DNA from: Halioxenophilus sp964342265
GTDB lineage: Bacteria; Pseudomonadota; Gammaproteobacteria; Pseudomonadales; Cellvibrionaceae
Length of the DNA: 61,959 nt
NCBI GenBank assembly: GCA_964342265.1
Contig: CAYFFE010000005.1
Coordinates: 1-61,959 of the forward strand
Direction of reading: 5' to 3'
The translations under genes were made by a program, and so were the position numbers. The notes beneath the pieces were generated by a model. That model was not told the origin of the DNA. It was given only the letters and a program-made list of their open reading frames with translations, and did no database searches. The stretch's first letter is position 1; every line of letters begins with the position of its first letter. This document shows, piece by piece, positions 1-8,902 of the stretch.

Positions 1-536
1 CAATAATCAACGGCGCTGTTTTTATGCTGCTCGATAGGTGGTGGTGGCTCGGTGCCGACGTTGGTGTCGTTGGTGTGGTCTTGAACCTCGTATTTAACGG
101 TTTCGGATTCTTGCTTAGCTTTAGTGCTAGTTTGATTACTGTCGCCGTCCTGAATTGTGTCGCGATCAAACGTAAGCGGCGGGGTATTGAGCTTAGGTAA
201 ATTAAGAGCTTCAACGTTTAATAATTTGGGCGAATTGCCAATTAAAACATTGCCCGAGCCAATAGCCACATCGCCGCCGCAGCTAATGGCATCGCTAACA
301 CGGGCGGCGGGTTTGCCGTTGATTAGCACACTGCTTGAGCCCTCGGCAATACTGCGCCCGTGCGGAGGATTGTTAGGAATAGCGTGCAGTAAGGCGGGAT
401 CACCCTGGCGCGCGGCAGGCCGACCGTTAATAAGCACATTGCCACTGCCGCCGATAATGGGCGTGGGTGGCCAGGGGCCGTGATTGGAGACCAAATCACC
501 CAGGCGTGCGGCCGGTTTTTTGGATTTACTGCCCAT
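1..536 (-). CDS. PAAR-repeat protein, partial (3' end beyond left edge)
   Basis: The leftward frame is open from the ATG at 534-536 to the edge of the window, about 178 codons, so the C-terminus is missing. The first 115 residues show the PAAR pattern: AARLGD, then repeated units of the type GSGNVLINGRPAARQGDPA, SSSVLINGKPAARVSDAI and GSGNVLIG. PAAR proteins form the sharpened tip of type VI secretion (or related contractile) spikes and often carry or recruit effectors. After residue 120 the sequence becomes hydrophilic and low in complexity (runs of E, K, T, N and a PPPP stretch), consistent with a linker to a further domain outside the window. A purine-rich AAGGGAG lies upstream. An earlier ATG at 540 opens only a four-codon frame, so 536 is the start. 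No secretion structural genes are visible here. Certain as PAAR; the role of the extension is unknown. Confidence 0.85.
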   Translation of the reverse strand, partial: MGSKSKKPAARLGDLVSNHGPWPPTPIIGGSGNVLINGRPAARQGDPALLHAIPNNPPHGRSIAEGSSSVLINGKPAARVSDAISCGGDVAIGSGNVLIGNSPKLLNVEALNLPKLNTPPLTFDRDTIQDGDSNQTSTKAKQESETVKYEVQDHTNDTNVGTEPPPPIEQHKNSAVDY

Positions 537-1171
537 TCATTACACTCCCTTGCCAAGTGGGTTTTTTAAGTTGTTATTTTTAAAGATTGTTTTGGCGTAA
601 CTTTACCAAAACAAATTTTTATTTTGCCAAGGGTGTGTGGATGAGTGTGCTGTAAATCTCATTGAATGGATCTGCATTACCCAGAATGTGATGAAGTTAG
701 AAAATAAAAAGTTTTAATTATAAGTATTGGCGCGTAAGTTGTTGTTTTTATGATGCTTGTCGGCTTTATTTTTGCTGCCGGTGCGGCAGTGAACTACAGC
801 GCGGCATCTAATATATTAGGAAACACTGATTAACCCACCCCTGAATTAATACTCGAGTTTACGACTCTCGCCCTTTGGGCCAGAGAAGCTGTTCGCTTCG
901 CGGCGATTCGCGATACGCGCCTGTGCAGGAGTAACCTCTGATTATCTCAGAGGTTCCGTTAGGTAGTCTATTTATTAAATTACGCTCAAAAAGTTACGAT
1001 AGCGGAACAGAAAATTAATGGATACTAACGCGGTAATTTTACTGGGAAAGGAGTTAAGCCTGTTAACACGAATTACGGACAGGCAAATTCGTGTTAACAG
1101 ATTCTAGGGCAGTCCGGTCTAAGCAGTAATCGATGTCCTGGCTAGAGGGCTCAAAAAATAAAGTGCAGGGT
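537..1171. other. Intergenic region with two inverted repeats
   Basis: These 635 bases lie between the start of the PAAR gene and the end of the PepSY gene, both leftward. I see no convincing gene. The stretch just after 537 is AT-rich and should hold the PAAR promoter. Further right are a 9-bp perfect inverted repeat (933-941 with 947-955), a near-perfect GC-rich hairpin around 864-884, and a 15-bp perfect inverted repeat (1060-1100). Confidence 0.6.
1060..1100. repeat. 15-bp perfect inverted repeat
   Basis: CTGTTAACACGAATT (1060-1074) and its exact reverse complement (1086-1100) are separated by 11 bases. There is no T-run on either side, so it does not look like an ordinary intrinsic terminator. 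It lies 72 bases past the stop of the PepSY gene. It could be an operator, a processing hairpin or the remnant of a mobile-element end. Confidence 0.85.
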
Positions 1172-2626
1172 TTAACCCGCTTCGCCGGCCACAAGTTGTT
1201 GTTCTTCCACCGTCGGTTGTTTCAGGCGGCTAATGCCCAAGTACAGGGTAATGGCCGCCCACAACAGCAGTACCGTGTTTATCGTTCCTGCTCCCCAAAA
1301 AACAAATTCGTGGTGTAATCCATAGCCCATTAATAAAATTAAACTCATAACGCCATTGGCTAATATTAAATACGTATTCACGGTTCGCGGCTCGGCCAAG
1401 CGTGTGCCGCCAATAATTATCGCCAACCAGCTTATCCAAAAAGTCGCTGTGGCCGGTGCCCAATGCATTATCTGCAGGAATACACTGGCAGTAATTGCCA
1501 GTGGCAATCCCCAAACTGTTGCCGTCCAAGCTTTGTTTAACCAATCTTCATAGCGGCGTTTAATCAACCAAATATTAATGCCAGATATACACACGTAAGC
1601 CAGCGCCAAGCCCAAAATAAAATACAAAAACTTAATCGGCAAACCGGCAAAATGGCCAAAGTGTAATCGATAAACCGAATAGGCCATTTGCTTGGCCGTC
1701 TCACCGTCGCTAAAGCCCGCCTTACCCAAATAATTACCAGCGGTATCAAATTGGTAATTTTCGGAGTAAATTAATCGATCGGGGTGTTGCATAAACACTT
1801 CGACAAACTGATTTTCCGTTCCGCCATCGTGCACGATGGCAAACAGGGGTTTGCCGGTGGGGTTAATTTCTTTAACTTCAGCCATGGTTTTGGTTAAATT
1901 AACCGTGCTCGCCTGACCTGTTAAATGCGGTTCTTCGCCAAAGATTTCACTCACCAATTCCTCTTGGGTGCCCGGGTAAAACACCGAGCTATAGGCTCCA
2001 AATAACAACCCCGAAAAACCAAAGTAAGCGCCAGTAATGGCCATCATTAAATAAAACGGTGCACCCCAAACGCTTAGGCGATTGTGCGTGTCGACTTCTT
2101 TTAATTGTTGACTGCGATGGGTGCGCCAGTGAAAGGCGTCTTTGAAAATATTGGGATGAGCGCAAAAGCCGGAAATAATCATGCCCGTCAAAATAATGCC
2201 CAATAAACTCACCAAATAAATACCGATATTTTCCGGTAGGGTTAACTGATTGTGCAGGCCAGTAATGAAATGTGAAACGTGATCGGTGGCGGGGACATCC
2301 AATTCACCTTGGCTGTTTAGATACCAACCTTCGCGTTCGTTGGCAATTTTGTATCGGGGAAGTGCCTCATTAGGAAACACCAAGTACATGTGTTCCGTGG
2401 TCAACTCTGGATTTTGCAACACTTGGTTGAGCGTTGTTTCGATGGCTGCAAGCGACGGAGGATTGTGTTCCTCGGCGGTAGGTTGTTCCCAGCGCTCGAT
2501 TTCCTCGTAAAAAACGGCCAGCGCGCCAGTAAAACAGATTAAAAATAATAAAGCCCCAAAGGTAATACCGATGAGGGAATGGCTGGATAACGCCTGCTTC
2601 ACAAACGATTGTCTTTGCTCGCTCAT
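1172..2626 (-). CDS. PepSY-associated transmembrane protein (iron-uptake operon)
   Basis: This 484-residue integral membrane protein has the organisation of the PepSY_TM (PiuB-like) family. A first membrane helix follows the N-terminus at about residues 18-40 (LIGITFGALLFLICFTGALAVF). A long periplasmic region follows, then further helices around 130-155, 190-215 and 335-460. Proteins of this family are commonly encoded beside siderophore receptors and are thought to help reduce or release iron from siderophores at the inner membrane; the mechanism is not settled. It is the last gene of an apparent operon behind the small membrane gene (51-base gap) and the TonB-dependent receptor, so it is probably Fur-controlled. 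The ATG start is preceded by a GTGAGA stretch. The family call is confident, the exact role is inferred. Confidence 0.82.
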   Translation of the reverse strand: MSEQRQSFVKQALSSHSLIGITFGALLFLICFTGALAVFYEEIERWEQPTAEEHNPPSLAAIETTLNQVLQNPELTTEHMYLVFPNEALPRYKIANEREGWYLNSQGELDVPATDHVSHFITGLHNQLTLPENIGIYLVSLLGIILTGMIISGFCAHPNIFKDAFHWRTHRSQQLKEVDTHNRLSVWGAPFYLMMAITGAYFGFSGLLFGAYSSVFYPGTQEELVSEIFGEEPHLTGQASTVNLTKTMAEVKEINPTGKPLFAIVHDGGTENQFVEVFMQHPDRLIYSENYQFDTAGNYLGKAGFSDGETAKQMAYSVYRLHFGHFAGLPIKFLYFILGLALAYVCISGINIWLIKRRYEDWLNKAWTATVWGLPLAITASVFLQIMHWAPATATFWISWLAIIIGGTRLAEPRTVNTYLILANGVMSLILLMGYGLHHEFVFWGAGTINTVLLLWAAITLYLGISRLKQPTVEEQQLVAGEAG

Positions 2627-2677
2627 AATTGTCTCACCGTTTTAAATCGGTCCCATTAAAAGACTGTTACTGTGGGC

Positions 2678-3244
2678 TTATATAAAAAGTCGCAAACCTA
2701 TAAGGCCGCATAAAATCGATAATATGGCCAATAATCGCCATTGCTTTTGCGTGGCAAATGCGTAAGTCATTACGCCGCCCCATACGCAGGGTAACAATAG
2801 CAACGCGATTACCAAACGCGTGGCCTCAGAATACGGCAAAATCGATACCAGCCAGGCGATACCGATTAAACACACCAAACCGGCCAATAGAATTCCATTA
2901 AAATACGACAGCAATTTATTTATCGTACGCCCTTTTGCTACCGACTTTTTACTGTTTTTAACCGAACTACGGGCTGTTGGCTTGGGGATTTTTTTGGGCT
3001 CTTTTTGTCGACTCAACACAATAAAGCACCAAGCCAACAGCGGCACCAAGAAAAACCCCAAAGTGATACCAAATTCTGCGCCCGCCATGGCAATCCAAAA
3101 GCCAAAGCTTAACAGCCACATGGCCACGCCTAACAGGTTAAACGCCGAATTTAGCTGAACGCGTTGCTTCCAGACCATAAATAAACACGTTATTGCCAGT
3201 AGTTGGCACAAAATGGCCATAGCCATTGCCAGCGTTTCCGTCAT
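2678..3244 (-). CDS. Small multi-pass membrane protein of siderophore operon
   Basis: About 188 residues from the ATG at 3242-3244. I chose this over a TTG 36 bases upstream because AGGGTG sits just ahead of the ATG. It has hydrophobic segments near the N-terminus (two or three helices in the first 80 residues), a basic K/S-rich cytoplasmic-looking loop (KKIPKPTARSSVKNSKKS), and two or three more helices to the C-terminus. I do not recognise the family with certainty. Small membrane proteins of the DUF3325/DUF3649 kind occupy this position between a TonB-dependent receptor and a PepSY protein in other iron operons. It lies 84 bases after the receptor and 51 before the PepSY gene. Function unknown; a helper in ferric-siderophore utilisation is an inference from position. 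Confidence 0.65.
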   Translation of the reverse strand: MTETLAMAMAILCQLLAITCLFMVWKQRVQLNSAFNLLGVAMWLLSFGFWIAMAGAEFGITLGFFLVPLLAWCFIVLSRQKEPKKIPKPTARSSVKNSKKSVAKGRTINKLLSYFNGILLAGLVCLIGIAWLVSILPYSEATRLVIALLLLPCVWGGVMTYAFATQKQWRLLAILSILCGLIGLRLFI

Positions 3245-3328
3245 GCTGTTACACCCTTTTTGTGTGTGTAAAGACTGCAAAACCCCGGATAAAAATTATC
3301 CAGGGTTTCGGTTGCTATTTAGCTGCGA

Positions 3329-5530
3329 CTAAAGGTTGTAGGTAACGCGCAGTACGGCGGTTCTGCGCACACCCGGGAAGCAATCGCCGCGCGTTAAGCA
3401 GGATGTTAAGTATTCTTTATCTTCGATGTTACGCACGTTCAGCGCGAAATCCCAGTTTTCGATTTCGTAGCCGATGAGTACATCGCCCAAGGTGTAGCTT
3501 GGGGTTTCGTAACTAACCACATCGGTTTCAGAAACAGTTTCGCCAAAATGGCGCACACCCGCGCCCAGCTTTAAGCCATCCAAACCATAAACCGTTGGAC
3601 GCCAAACACTCCACAACGAAACCTGTTGTTCAGCAACCGACGGCAGTCGAAAACCATTGGGATCTTCCGTATCTAACACAGACGCGGCAAATTGTAGGTA
3701 CCAATCACCCAGAGTAGCCTTGGCTTCTAGCTCGGCACCGCTGATGGTACTTTCACCTTGCTGTTGCGCGGCATCAAAAGGCAATGAGTCGGGATTTTCC
3801 AGGTTTTCAATATCGATTTGAAAAATGGCCGCGGTGATGAGTGCGTTGTAACCCACCGGCTCATATTTTACGCCGAGCTCAATTTGCTCTGAAAATTCAG
3901 GGTCTAGAGGTTGTGCGTTGCCACTGGTTGGCAATACGGTTTCAAACGATTCTGAATAATTGATGTAAGGAGAAACTCCCGAATCAAACGCATAGAGCAC
4001 ACCAATACTGCCGGAGACCGAGTCGTCTTCCTGTGTGATGCTATCCTCTGCAGTAAAGCCCACACCTCCCAAGGCGGAACTGACGACGTTATCCACTTGA
4101 TTTTCGACGTTGTCGTATCTTAGCGCCACGTTAAATCTGAAATTAAATAAGGCAATTTCGTTCGATACATAAAAACCGTAGTCTTCAACAGATTGGTCGA
4201 TTTGCGTATGAGAAATATCGTCGCGGACTAAATTAAAATAGTCGTCGTCCGGAAAGTTACCGTACACTGGATTGGCCAAATCGAGCCTAAAAGAAAAATC
4301 ATTAAATAGCGCACCGCCGCCGGCAATAAAATCTCTGTTCTCTTCAATCTGCACATCCTGATACTGCGCGCCGATCAAAATATTGTGTTCAAGTGGGCCG
4401 GTGTTGAACGCTAATTTTAAGCGCGTTTCTATGGCCGATTGTTCCGACGTGTTGTCTGATCGGAAAAAACTTCTTGGTACTTCCGTGGGTGAAAACAGCG
4501 GTGCACCAACGATGTCGTTTAGATAACGACTTTGGCCGGCTCCGGTAAACGTGGCCCAGGCTTGTTGGTAGTCCGCCTCGCCACGGCGGTTAAGCGCCGT
4601 TATTTCGAGTGATACTACATCGTTGAAGGTGTGATTTGCCAACAGGGTTAACTGATTGGATTCCGTGTCGTATCGATCAAAGCCTGGCTCACCGACAAAC
4701 ACATCCTGATCCAAAAACGATCCATCAGGTAAGGGTTCAAGCGTGCCTTGTACCGGAATAAACTGGGCCGCAGCAACACTGTCGGATTCTTGGAATTGAC
4801 CAATTAAGGTTATCTTCGTTGCATCGCTGGGTGAATAGGAAATCGAAGGCATCAGTATTAAGGTGTCGTCATTGACGTTATCTACCTGGGCATCACTATC
4901 TCGCCAGTAACCCACGAAACGAGCAGCCAATTGATTATTGGTTCCGGGAATCACCAAATTGCCATCGGTCGCCAATACTTGACGATCAAAATTACCCGCT
5001 TCTGCGACCACTTCGAGATCGTTGCTAAATGTCGGGGTTTTAGAAACCGTGTTTAACAACCCGCCTGGCGTGCCCTGTCCGTACAAGACAGATGCCGGGC
5101 CTTTTAACAGCTCTACTTGCTCAACGGTGTAGAGTTCTGCACGTGTGGTGTTGTAGCTGCCAAACAACTCCTGCACGGAATCGCGATAACGAGGAACAGC
5201 AAAGCCCCTGGAATAAACCGCATCGCCGCGCGTGGCGTAACCAAATGTTTCGCCGGAGACATTGGCTAAGTAGGTGGTCGCTTGCGAGAGGTTCAGCGCC
5301 CCTTTATCGATAAACTGATCGGCGATTTCAATGCTGATTGAGCGCGCAGTCTCGACCAACGGCAACGCCGACTTGGTGGCTCCAAATCGATCCAACTCAC
5401 CCACTACCTCAATGGTCTCAAGCGTTGGTTCGTCTTGTTGGTCCTGAGCCACGGCCATTGGCGTGGCGAAAGCAATGCAAGCCGCTAGCAGCGACCGATT
5501 AAACGCAGTGTGTGTTGTTGAGGTATCCAT
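3329..5530 (-). CDS. TonB-dependent siderophore receptor
   Basis: This 733-residue outer-membrane receptor has a signal peptide of about 28 residues ending AVAQ, then a TonB-box-like ETIEVVG at about 38-44. A plug domain (about 55-170) follows, with the typical VEQVELLKGPASVLYGQGTPGG segment. The rest is a beta-barrel rich in alternating aromatic/charged strands, ending in RVTYNL. The plug sequence and length fit the ferric-siderophore class (FhuA/FoxA/FpvA-like). Substrate choice cannot be read from the sequence. It imports Fe-siderophore across the outer membrane using TonB energy. It is the first gene of a three-gene operon and has a Fur-box-like sequence 26-44 bases upstream of the ATG. 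Confidence 0.93.
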   Translation of the reverse strand: MDTSTTHTAFNRSLLAACIAFATPMAVAQDQQDEPTLETIEVVGELDRFGATKSALPLVETARSISIEIADQFIDKGALNLSQATTYLANVSGETFGYATRGDAVYSRGFAVPRYRDSVQELFGSYNTTRAELYTVEQVELLKGPASVLYGQGTPGGLLNTVSKTPTFSNDLEVVAEAGNFDRQVLATDGNLVIPGTNNQLAARFVGYWRDSDAQVDNVNDDTLILMPSISYSPSDATKITLIGQFQESDSVAAAQFIPVQGTLEPLPDGSFLDQDVFVGEPGFDRYDTESNQLTLLANHTFNDVVSLEITALNRRGEADYQQAWATFTGAGQSRYLNDIVGAPLFSPTEVPRSFFRSDNTSEQSAIETRLKLAFNTGPLEHNILIGAQYQDVQIEENRDFIAGGGALFNDFSFRLDLANPVYGNFPDDDYFNLVRDDISHTQIDQSVEDYGFYVSNEIALFNFRFNVALRYDNVENQVDNVVSSALGGVGFTAEDSITQEDDSVSGSIGVLYAFDSGVSPYINYSESFETVLPTSGNAQPLDPEFSEQIELGVKYEPVGYNALITAAIFQIDIENLENPDSLPFDAAQQQGESTISGAELEAKATLGDWYLQFAASVLDTEDPNGFRLPSVAEQQVSLWSVWRPTVYGLDGLKLGAGVRHFGETVSETDVVSYETPSYTLGDVLIGYEIENWDFALNVRNIEDKEYLTSCLTRGDCFPGVRRTAVLRVTYNL

Positions 5531-5555
5531 TTGAGTGTGCTTTCCATCGGTTAAT

Positions 5556-5574
5556 AATAGTAATTATCATTAAT
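5556..5574 (-). promoter_or_regulatory. Candidate Fur box
   Basis: Read on the minus strand, ATTAATGATAATTACTATT matches the classical 19-bp Fur consensus GATAATGATAATCATTATC at 14 of 19 positions, including the central ATGATAAT. It lies just upstream of the siderophore receptor start, where iron-dependent repression would act. Confidence 0.65.
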
Positions 5575-5725
5575 ATTACCCTTTGGATAAGCAATCGTGC
5601 AACAGTTTTCAGCGAGACAACACCCGGGGGCCCGGTTCTTAACTCCGAAAGACACTGTTATTGCCGAAATGGAGGGATCACTAGCGCCTTGGGTCAAGCC
5701 CTAGAGAGGTGGATTAATGGGCATG

Positions 5726-7207
5726 TTAGATGGGCTGACGAGTACTGCTTGCCGCCTCTGGCTCAACAATGCGTGGTTCGTGGTTTTCTGTTTCGTGGTT
5801 TTCTGTGTGGCAGCTCTTCAGTTCGTGGCTTATTGGCTCGTGATTTTGTGGTTCGCTGTTTTCTGGCTCGACGACGGCAGCTTTATGGCTTTGCGGTTCC
5901 CGACCTAGCCAGCGATCCATTACGGCGCAGGCGGTGAGGTCACCGGTTACGTTTACCGCGGTACGGCACATATCGAGAATTCGATCCACACCGATAATGA
6001 GCGCAATTCCGCTGGGCGGCACGCCGATGCTTTGCAAAATGGTTGTGAGAATTACAATACCCACACCCGGTGTACTGGGTGAACCAATGGATGCGCCTAC
6101 CGTGGTAACAATGAGCACCATAAATTGGCCCAAGGTTAAATCGATACCGTAAACCTGCGTTAAAAATACCGCCGCAATAACTTGGTACAACGCTGTGCCG
6201 TCCATGTTCACCGTCGCGCCGAGAGGTACAACAAATTTGGCAATGGGCGGGCGAATGCGCAATCGCTCAATGGCCACTTTAATTGAGAGCGGCATTACTG
6301 CGGCCGAGCTGGATGTGGAAAACGCCAGTAATTGCACCTCTTTTATCGATTGCGCAAACGGCAATGCGTGTTTTTTTGCCAGTATTTTTACAATCACCAA
6401 ATACACGCAATACAGAGTAATTAAACCCAACACCACGGTGGCCACATAAGCGGCCAACCCCGTAATGGCGCTGGGCCCTACCCGAATAGTAATATCCGCG
6501 AGCAAACCAAACACCGCATAAGGCGCAAGCATCATCGCCCAGCTCACCACTTTTAGCGAGATTTCCTGAGCGAGTTCCAATAATTTAAGCGCTAGGGTTT
6601 GTCGTTCTTCGGGCAAGCCTAAAATCGCAATGCCAACAATAATAGCGGCCACCACAATTTGCAGCATATTTTGCGTAGTAAACGCCAACGATAAATTATT
6701 GGGTATTAACTCGGCGATTTTTTCGGGTACCGCCGCCGCATTAAACGCTACCCGTTCGCCAACCGGTTCGGTGATGTGTTCAGCGGATTTAATAACGATT
6801 TTTTCGTCGATAAAATTACCGGGCTGAATTAACACCGCCAAGCCGATACCAATGGAAACGGCAATAACCGTGGTGGAAACAAAATAGGGAAAAATTCTCA
6901 AGCCGATTTTTTTGATCTGTTCTCGATTACCACTGCCGGCTAATCCTAAGGCAATGGACGAAATCACCAGGGGAATCACCACCATTTGTATTAAATTTAA
7001 AAATATCGTGCCCGGCAGCTTTAGCCACTCGGCGTAGGCAAGACTGGCTTTTTGGCTAACCAGCGCCAAGCCATCACCGGACAACGCAATACCCATCATT
7101 AAACCCAAGCACATAGCAATGACAATCTGCGCCCACAGTTTGGTTTTAATCATCACCAGGATCTGTTCTATTTGAATTTTGGTGGTGTGTTCAAATCCTA
7201 CCGACAT
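5726..7207 (-). CDS. Dicarboxylate/amino acid:cation symporter (DAACS family)
   Basis: A 493-residue inner-membrane transporter of the GltP/DctA family, moving glutamate/aspartate or C4-dicarboxylates with Na+ or H+. Visible signatures are the serine-rich re-entrant hairpin (LLAFSTSSSAAVMPLS), the NMDGTALYQ motif of the cation/substrate site, GASIGSPSTPGVGI, and the RILDMCRTAVNVTGD end of the core. The transporter core ends near residue 435. The remaining 50-odd residues are an unusual hydrophilic tail built from ENHEP/ENSEP/NHETENHEP-like units. M1 has GAGGA nine bases upstream and is preferred; M19 (MIKTKLWAQ) matches the usual N-terminus of relatives and is the alternative. It stands alone, divergent from the DUF2589 gene. 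Confidence 0.9.
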   Translation of the reverse strand: MSVGFEHTTKIQIEQILVMIKTKLWAQIVIAMCLGLMMGIALSGDGLALVSQKASLAYAEWLKLPGTIFLNLIQMVVIPLVISSIALGLAGSGNREQIKKIGLRIFPYFVSTTVIAVSIGIGLAVLIQPGNFIDEKIVIKSAEHITEPVGERVAFNAAAVPEKIAELIPNNLSLAFTTQNMLQIVVAAIIVGIAILGLPEERQTLALKLLELAQEISLKVVSWAMMLAPYAVFGLLADITIRVGPSAITGLAAYVATVVLGLITLYCVYLVIVKILAKKHALPFAQSIKEVQLLAFSTSSSAAVMPLSIKVAIERLRIRPPIAKFVVPLGATVNMDGTALYQVIAAVFLTQVYGIDLTLGQFMVLIVTTVGASIGSPSTPGVGIVILTTILQSIGVPPSGIALIIGVDRILDMCRTAVNVTGDLTACAVMDRWLGREPQSHKAAVVEPENSEPQNHEPISHELKSCHTENHETENHEPRIVEPEAASSTRQPI

Positions 7208-7556
7208 ACGAGCGATTCCTCATTGAAAGCTACTGAGATTAAGCGAGTAAAATTAGTCCATTTTAGATCAAACGGTTTGTCACACATCAGGTTGTTGGCA
7301 AATAGTTTGGTGGTTTTTAATGTCGAATAAATGACATCCCAGCGTTATATCTGATTAGGCGATAAACCAACCCACGGGTTATGTAAACTTAACCTAATTA
7401 TCCGCAGCTATTGCGCCTCCGCGCCCCGTGCCATGTGCTAATTTTAAGTTCCCCAGTACCGACATCGGGCCGGTTTTGGTCTTTATGATGCGTACATTTT
7501 AAATGCATTAACTGGCGGCTGTCGGACGGTTTATCACTACATGAGAGGATATAACG
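7208..7556. other. Divergent intergenic region
   Basis: 349 bases between the leftward symporter and the rightward DUF2589 gene. It must hold both promoters. I see no consensus -35/-10 pair that I would defend. The last bases before 7557 contain GAGAGGATATAACG, a good ribosome-binding site for the DUF2589 gene. Confidence 0.5.
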
Positions 7557-8132
7557 ATGGCAATCGGAGACGAGTTATCGAGCATTGATTTTAAATCGAT
7601 GATCGGCGGCCCCTTAGACGCGGTAGTTCGAGCTCAGGCTCAATCGGCGCAAACATCTGTGGACTTTATTAAAGCCGTGGGCTTTGAAGAAGACGGCGGC
7701 ACACCCACCATGGTGACCTTCAGCTACATGAAGCCGGTGGAAGAAAAAGACGAAGAAGGCAACGTAACGGGCGTAACGCCGGTTAAACACGATTTAACCG
7801 TGCCTATTTTAACCATGCTGCCCATTCCCTTTATTCGCGTTGAGGAAACTACCATTGCCTTCAATGCAAAAATTAATTCTGTGCAGGAGTCCACTACCAC
7901 ATCCTCCAAGGATTTAAGCACAACGCTTTCCGTAAAAGGTGGTTGGGGTCCAGTGTCGGCGAGCCTAAAAGCCAGTTATTCCTACAAAAAATCCACCAGC
8001 AATAGCTCCAAAATCGAACGCACTTACAGCTTATCGATTAACGTGCGTGCCGTGCAAGACGAATTACCGGCGGGGACCGAGCGACTACTCGGGATTTTAG
8101 AAAACGCCATTCAAGAAGTACCGGCCGCTTAA
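7557..8132 (+). CDS. DUF2589 domain-containing protein
   Basis: 191 residues, recognised as the DUF2589 family by the N-terminal pattern ELSSIDFKSMIGGPLDAVVRAQAQSAQTSVDFIKAVGF. That is the IGGPL..A...AQ...A..TVDFI signature of the family. There is no signal peptide or membrane helix. The body is beta-rich with a serine/threonine-rich stretch (residues about 103-160) and an aromatic SYKKSTSNSS segment. The function of DUF2589 is not known to me. It has a strong GAGAGG ribosome-binding site and is followed by a hairpin with a T-run before the next gene, so it may be made in excess over the two downstream proteins. It is the first of three rightward genes that converge on the PspA/flotillin/ATPase operon. 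Confidence 0.85.
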   Translation: MAIGDELSSIDFKSMIGGPLDAVVRAQAQSAQTSVDFIKAVGFEEDGGTPTMVTFSYMKPVEEKDEEGNVTGVTPVKHDLTVPILTMLPIPFIRVEETTIAFNAKINSVQESTTTSSKDLSTTLSVKGGWGPVSASLKASYSYKKSTSNSSKIERTYSLSINVRAVQDELPAGTERLLGILENAIQEVPAA

Positions 8133-8148
8133 TAATCAACAATAACAA

Positions 8149-8191
8149 GCGCGCCGACCTCGTTTAAATCGAAGTAGGCGCGCAATTTTTT
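8149..8191 (+). terminator. Terminator-like hairpin after DUF2589 gene
   Basis: GCGCGCC (8149-8155) pairs with GGCGCGC (8177-8183), with additional inner pairing, and is followed by AATTTTTT. It lies in the 71-base gap before the next gene, whose GGGGAGAGG ribosome site begins immediately after. It would act as a terminator or attenuator that lowers expression of the two downstream genes relative to the DUF2589 gene. Confidence 0.7.
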
Positions 8192-8203
8192 GGGGGAGAG
8201 GTA

Positions 8204-8899
8204 ATGTCGCAATTAAGCGAGATTTTGGGTTCATTAATGGTGAGTCTAGTTCATGCCCGACGTATGGCCGATGAAGAAACCGCCCGGGTAGCCGAATACT
8301 ATAAAGATCATCCGCTACTGGAAGGCTTGAGTTTACCGCGCGTACGCGTGCCAGAGCTGACCATCGATATGCCCGTAACCATCGACGATCACCAAGCCGA
8401 AAAAGCCGCCGAAATGGAAAGCCCCACACAAATTCACAAGGCGGTGGTGGACCAATTGCGGCAGAGCTTGGACGACGAAGATATTCTCACCGACAGCCAG
8501 AGTTTTCAAAATACCTTCGATGCCGAGGCGAAAAAAGCACTCACCGAATTGGCCGAAAAAGATCGCAATAAATCTTTGGTATTCAGCCGCGAAGCTGTCG
8601 TAAGAGCCATCGACGGCGCACTCTATAATGCGTTAAAGAAATCGGGAAAAGCCCAAGAATACAGTGCCGATCAAAAAACCGTATTGCACAGTGGCGTGCG
8701 CCATCGAGTTTCGGCCGTGAGTATTAAACGACCTTCCGAGCCCTCAATGATTATGACTTCGGCCACCTCTAGCGACGTTAAAGAACACTCTACGCCGCTG
8801 GCCAGTGCACGCTTGCAGATTACTTTGCGAGAAGAAGGCTTGGAATGGGCAACTGCCGCCAATAACGGCGGAGTTAAAAGCAAACTGCAACCCGAGTAG
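8204..8899 (+). CDS. Unrecognised protein of the DUF2589 cluster
   Basis: 231 residues with a strong GGGGAGAGG ribosome-binding site before the ATG. I do not recognise the family. No signal peptide or membrane span is visible. The N-terminal 40 residues look helical (ILGSLMVSLVHARRMADEETARVAEYY). The middle is acidic/basic alternating (KAAEMESPTQIHKAVVDQL, KKALTELAEKDRNK) and the C-terminal third is beta-like with LASARLQITLREEGLEW. The nearby order DUF2589 - this gene - next gene, with a 3-base gap to the latter, indicates one transcription unit and probably one complex. A cytoplasmic partner of the DUF2589 protein is an inference. Confidence 0.7.
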   Translation: MSQLSEILGSLMVSLVHARRMADEETARVAEYYKDHPLLEGLSLPRVRVPELTIDMPVTIDDHQAEKAAEMESPTQIHKAVVDQLRQSLDDEDILTDSQSFQNTFDAEAKKALTELAEKDRNKSLVFSREAVVRAIDGALYNALKKSGKAQEYSADQKTVLHSGVRHRVSAVSIKRPSEPSMIMTSATSSDVKEHSTPLASARLQITLREEGLEWATAANNGGVKSKLQPE

Positions 8900-8902
8900 C
8901 CG

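Noticed and set aside
157..483. Rightward 108-codon frame at the left edge
   Set aside because: It is the antisense shadow of the PAAR gene, whose repeats are unmistakable on the minus strand.
5512..5937. Rightward 141-codon frame and a nested 63-codon frame
   Set aside because: Mostly antisense to the repetitive 3' end of the symporter gene; the Phe/Val/Leu-rich translation comes from the repeat.
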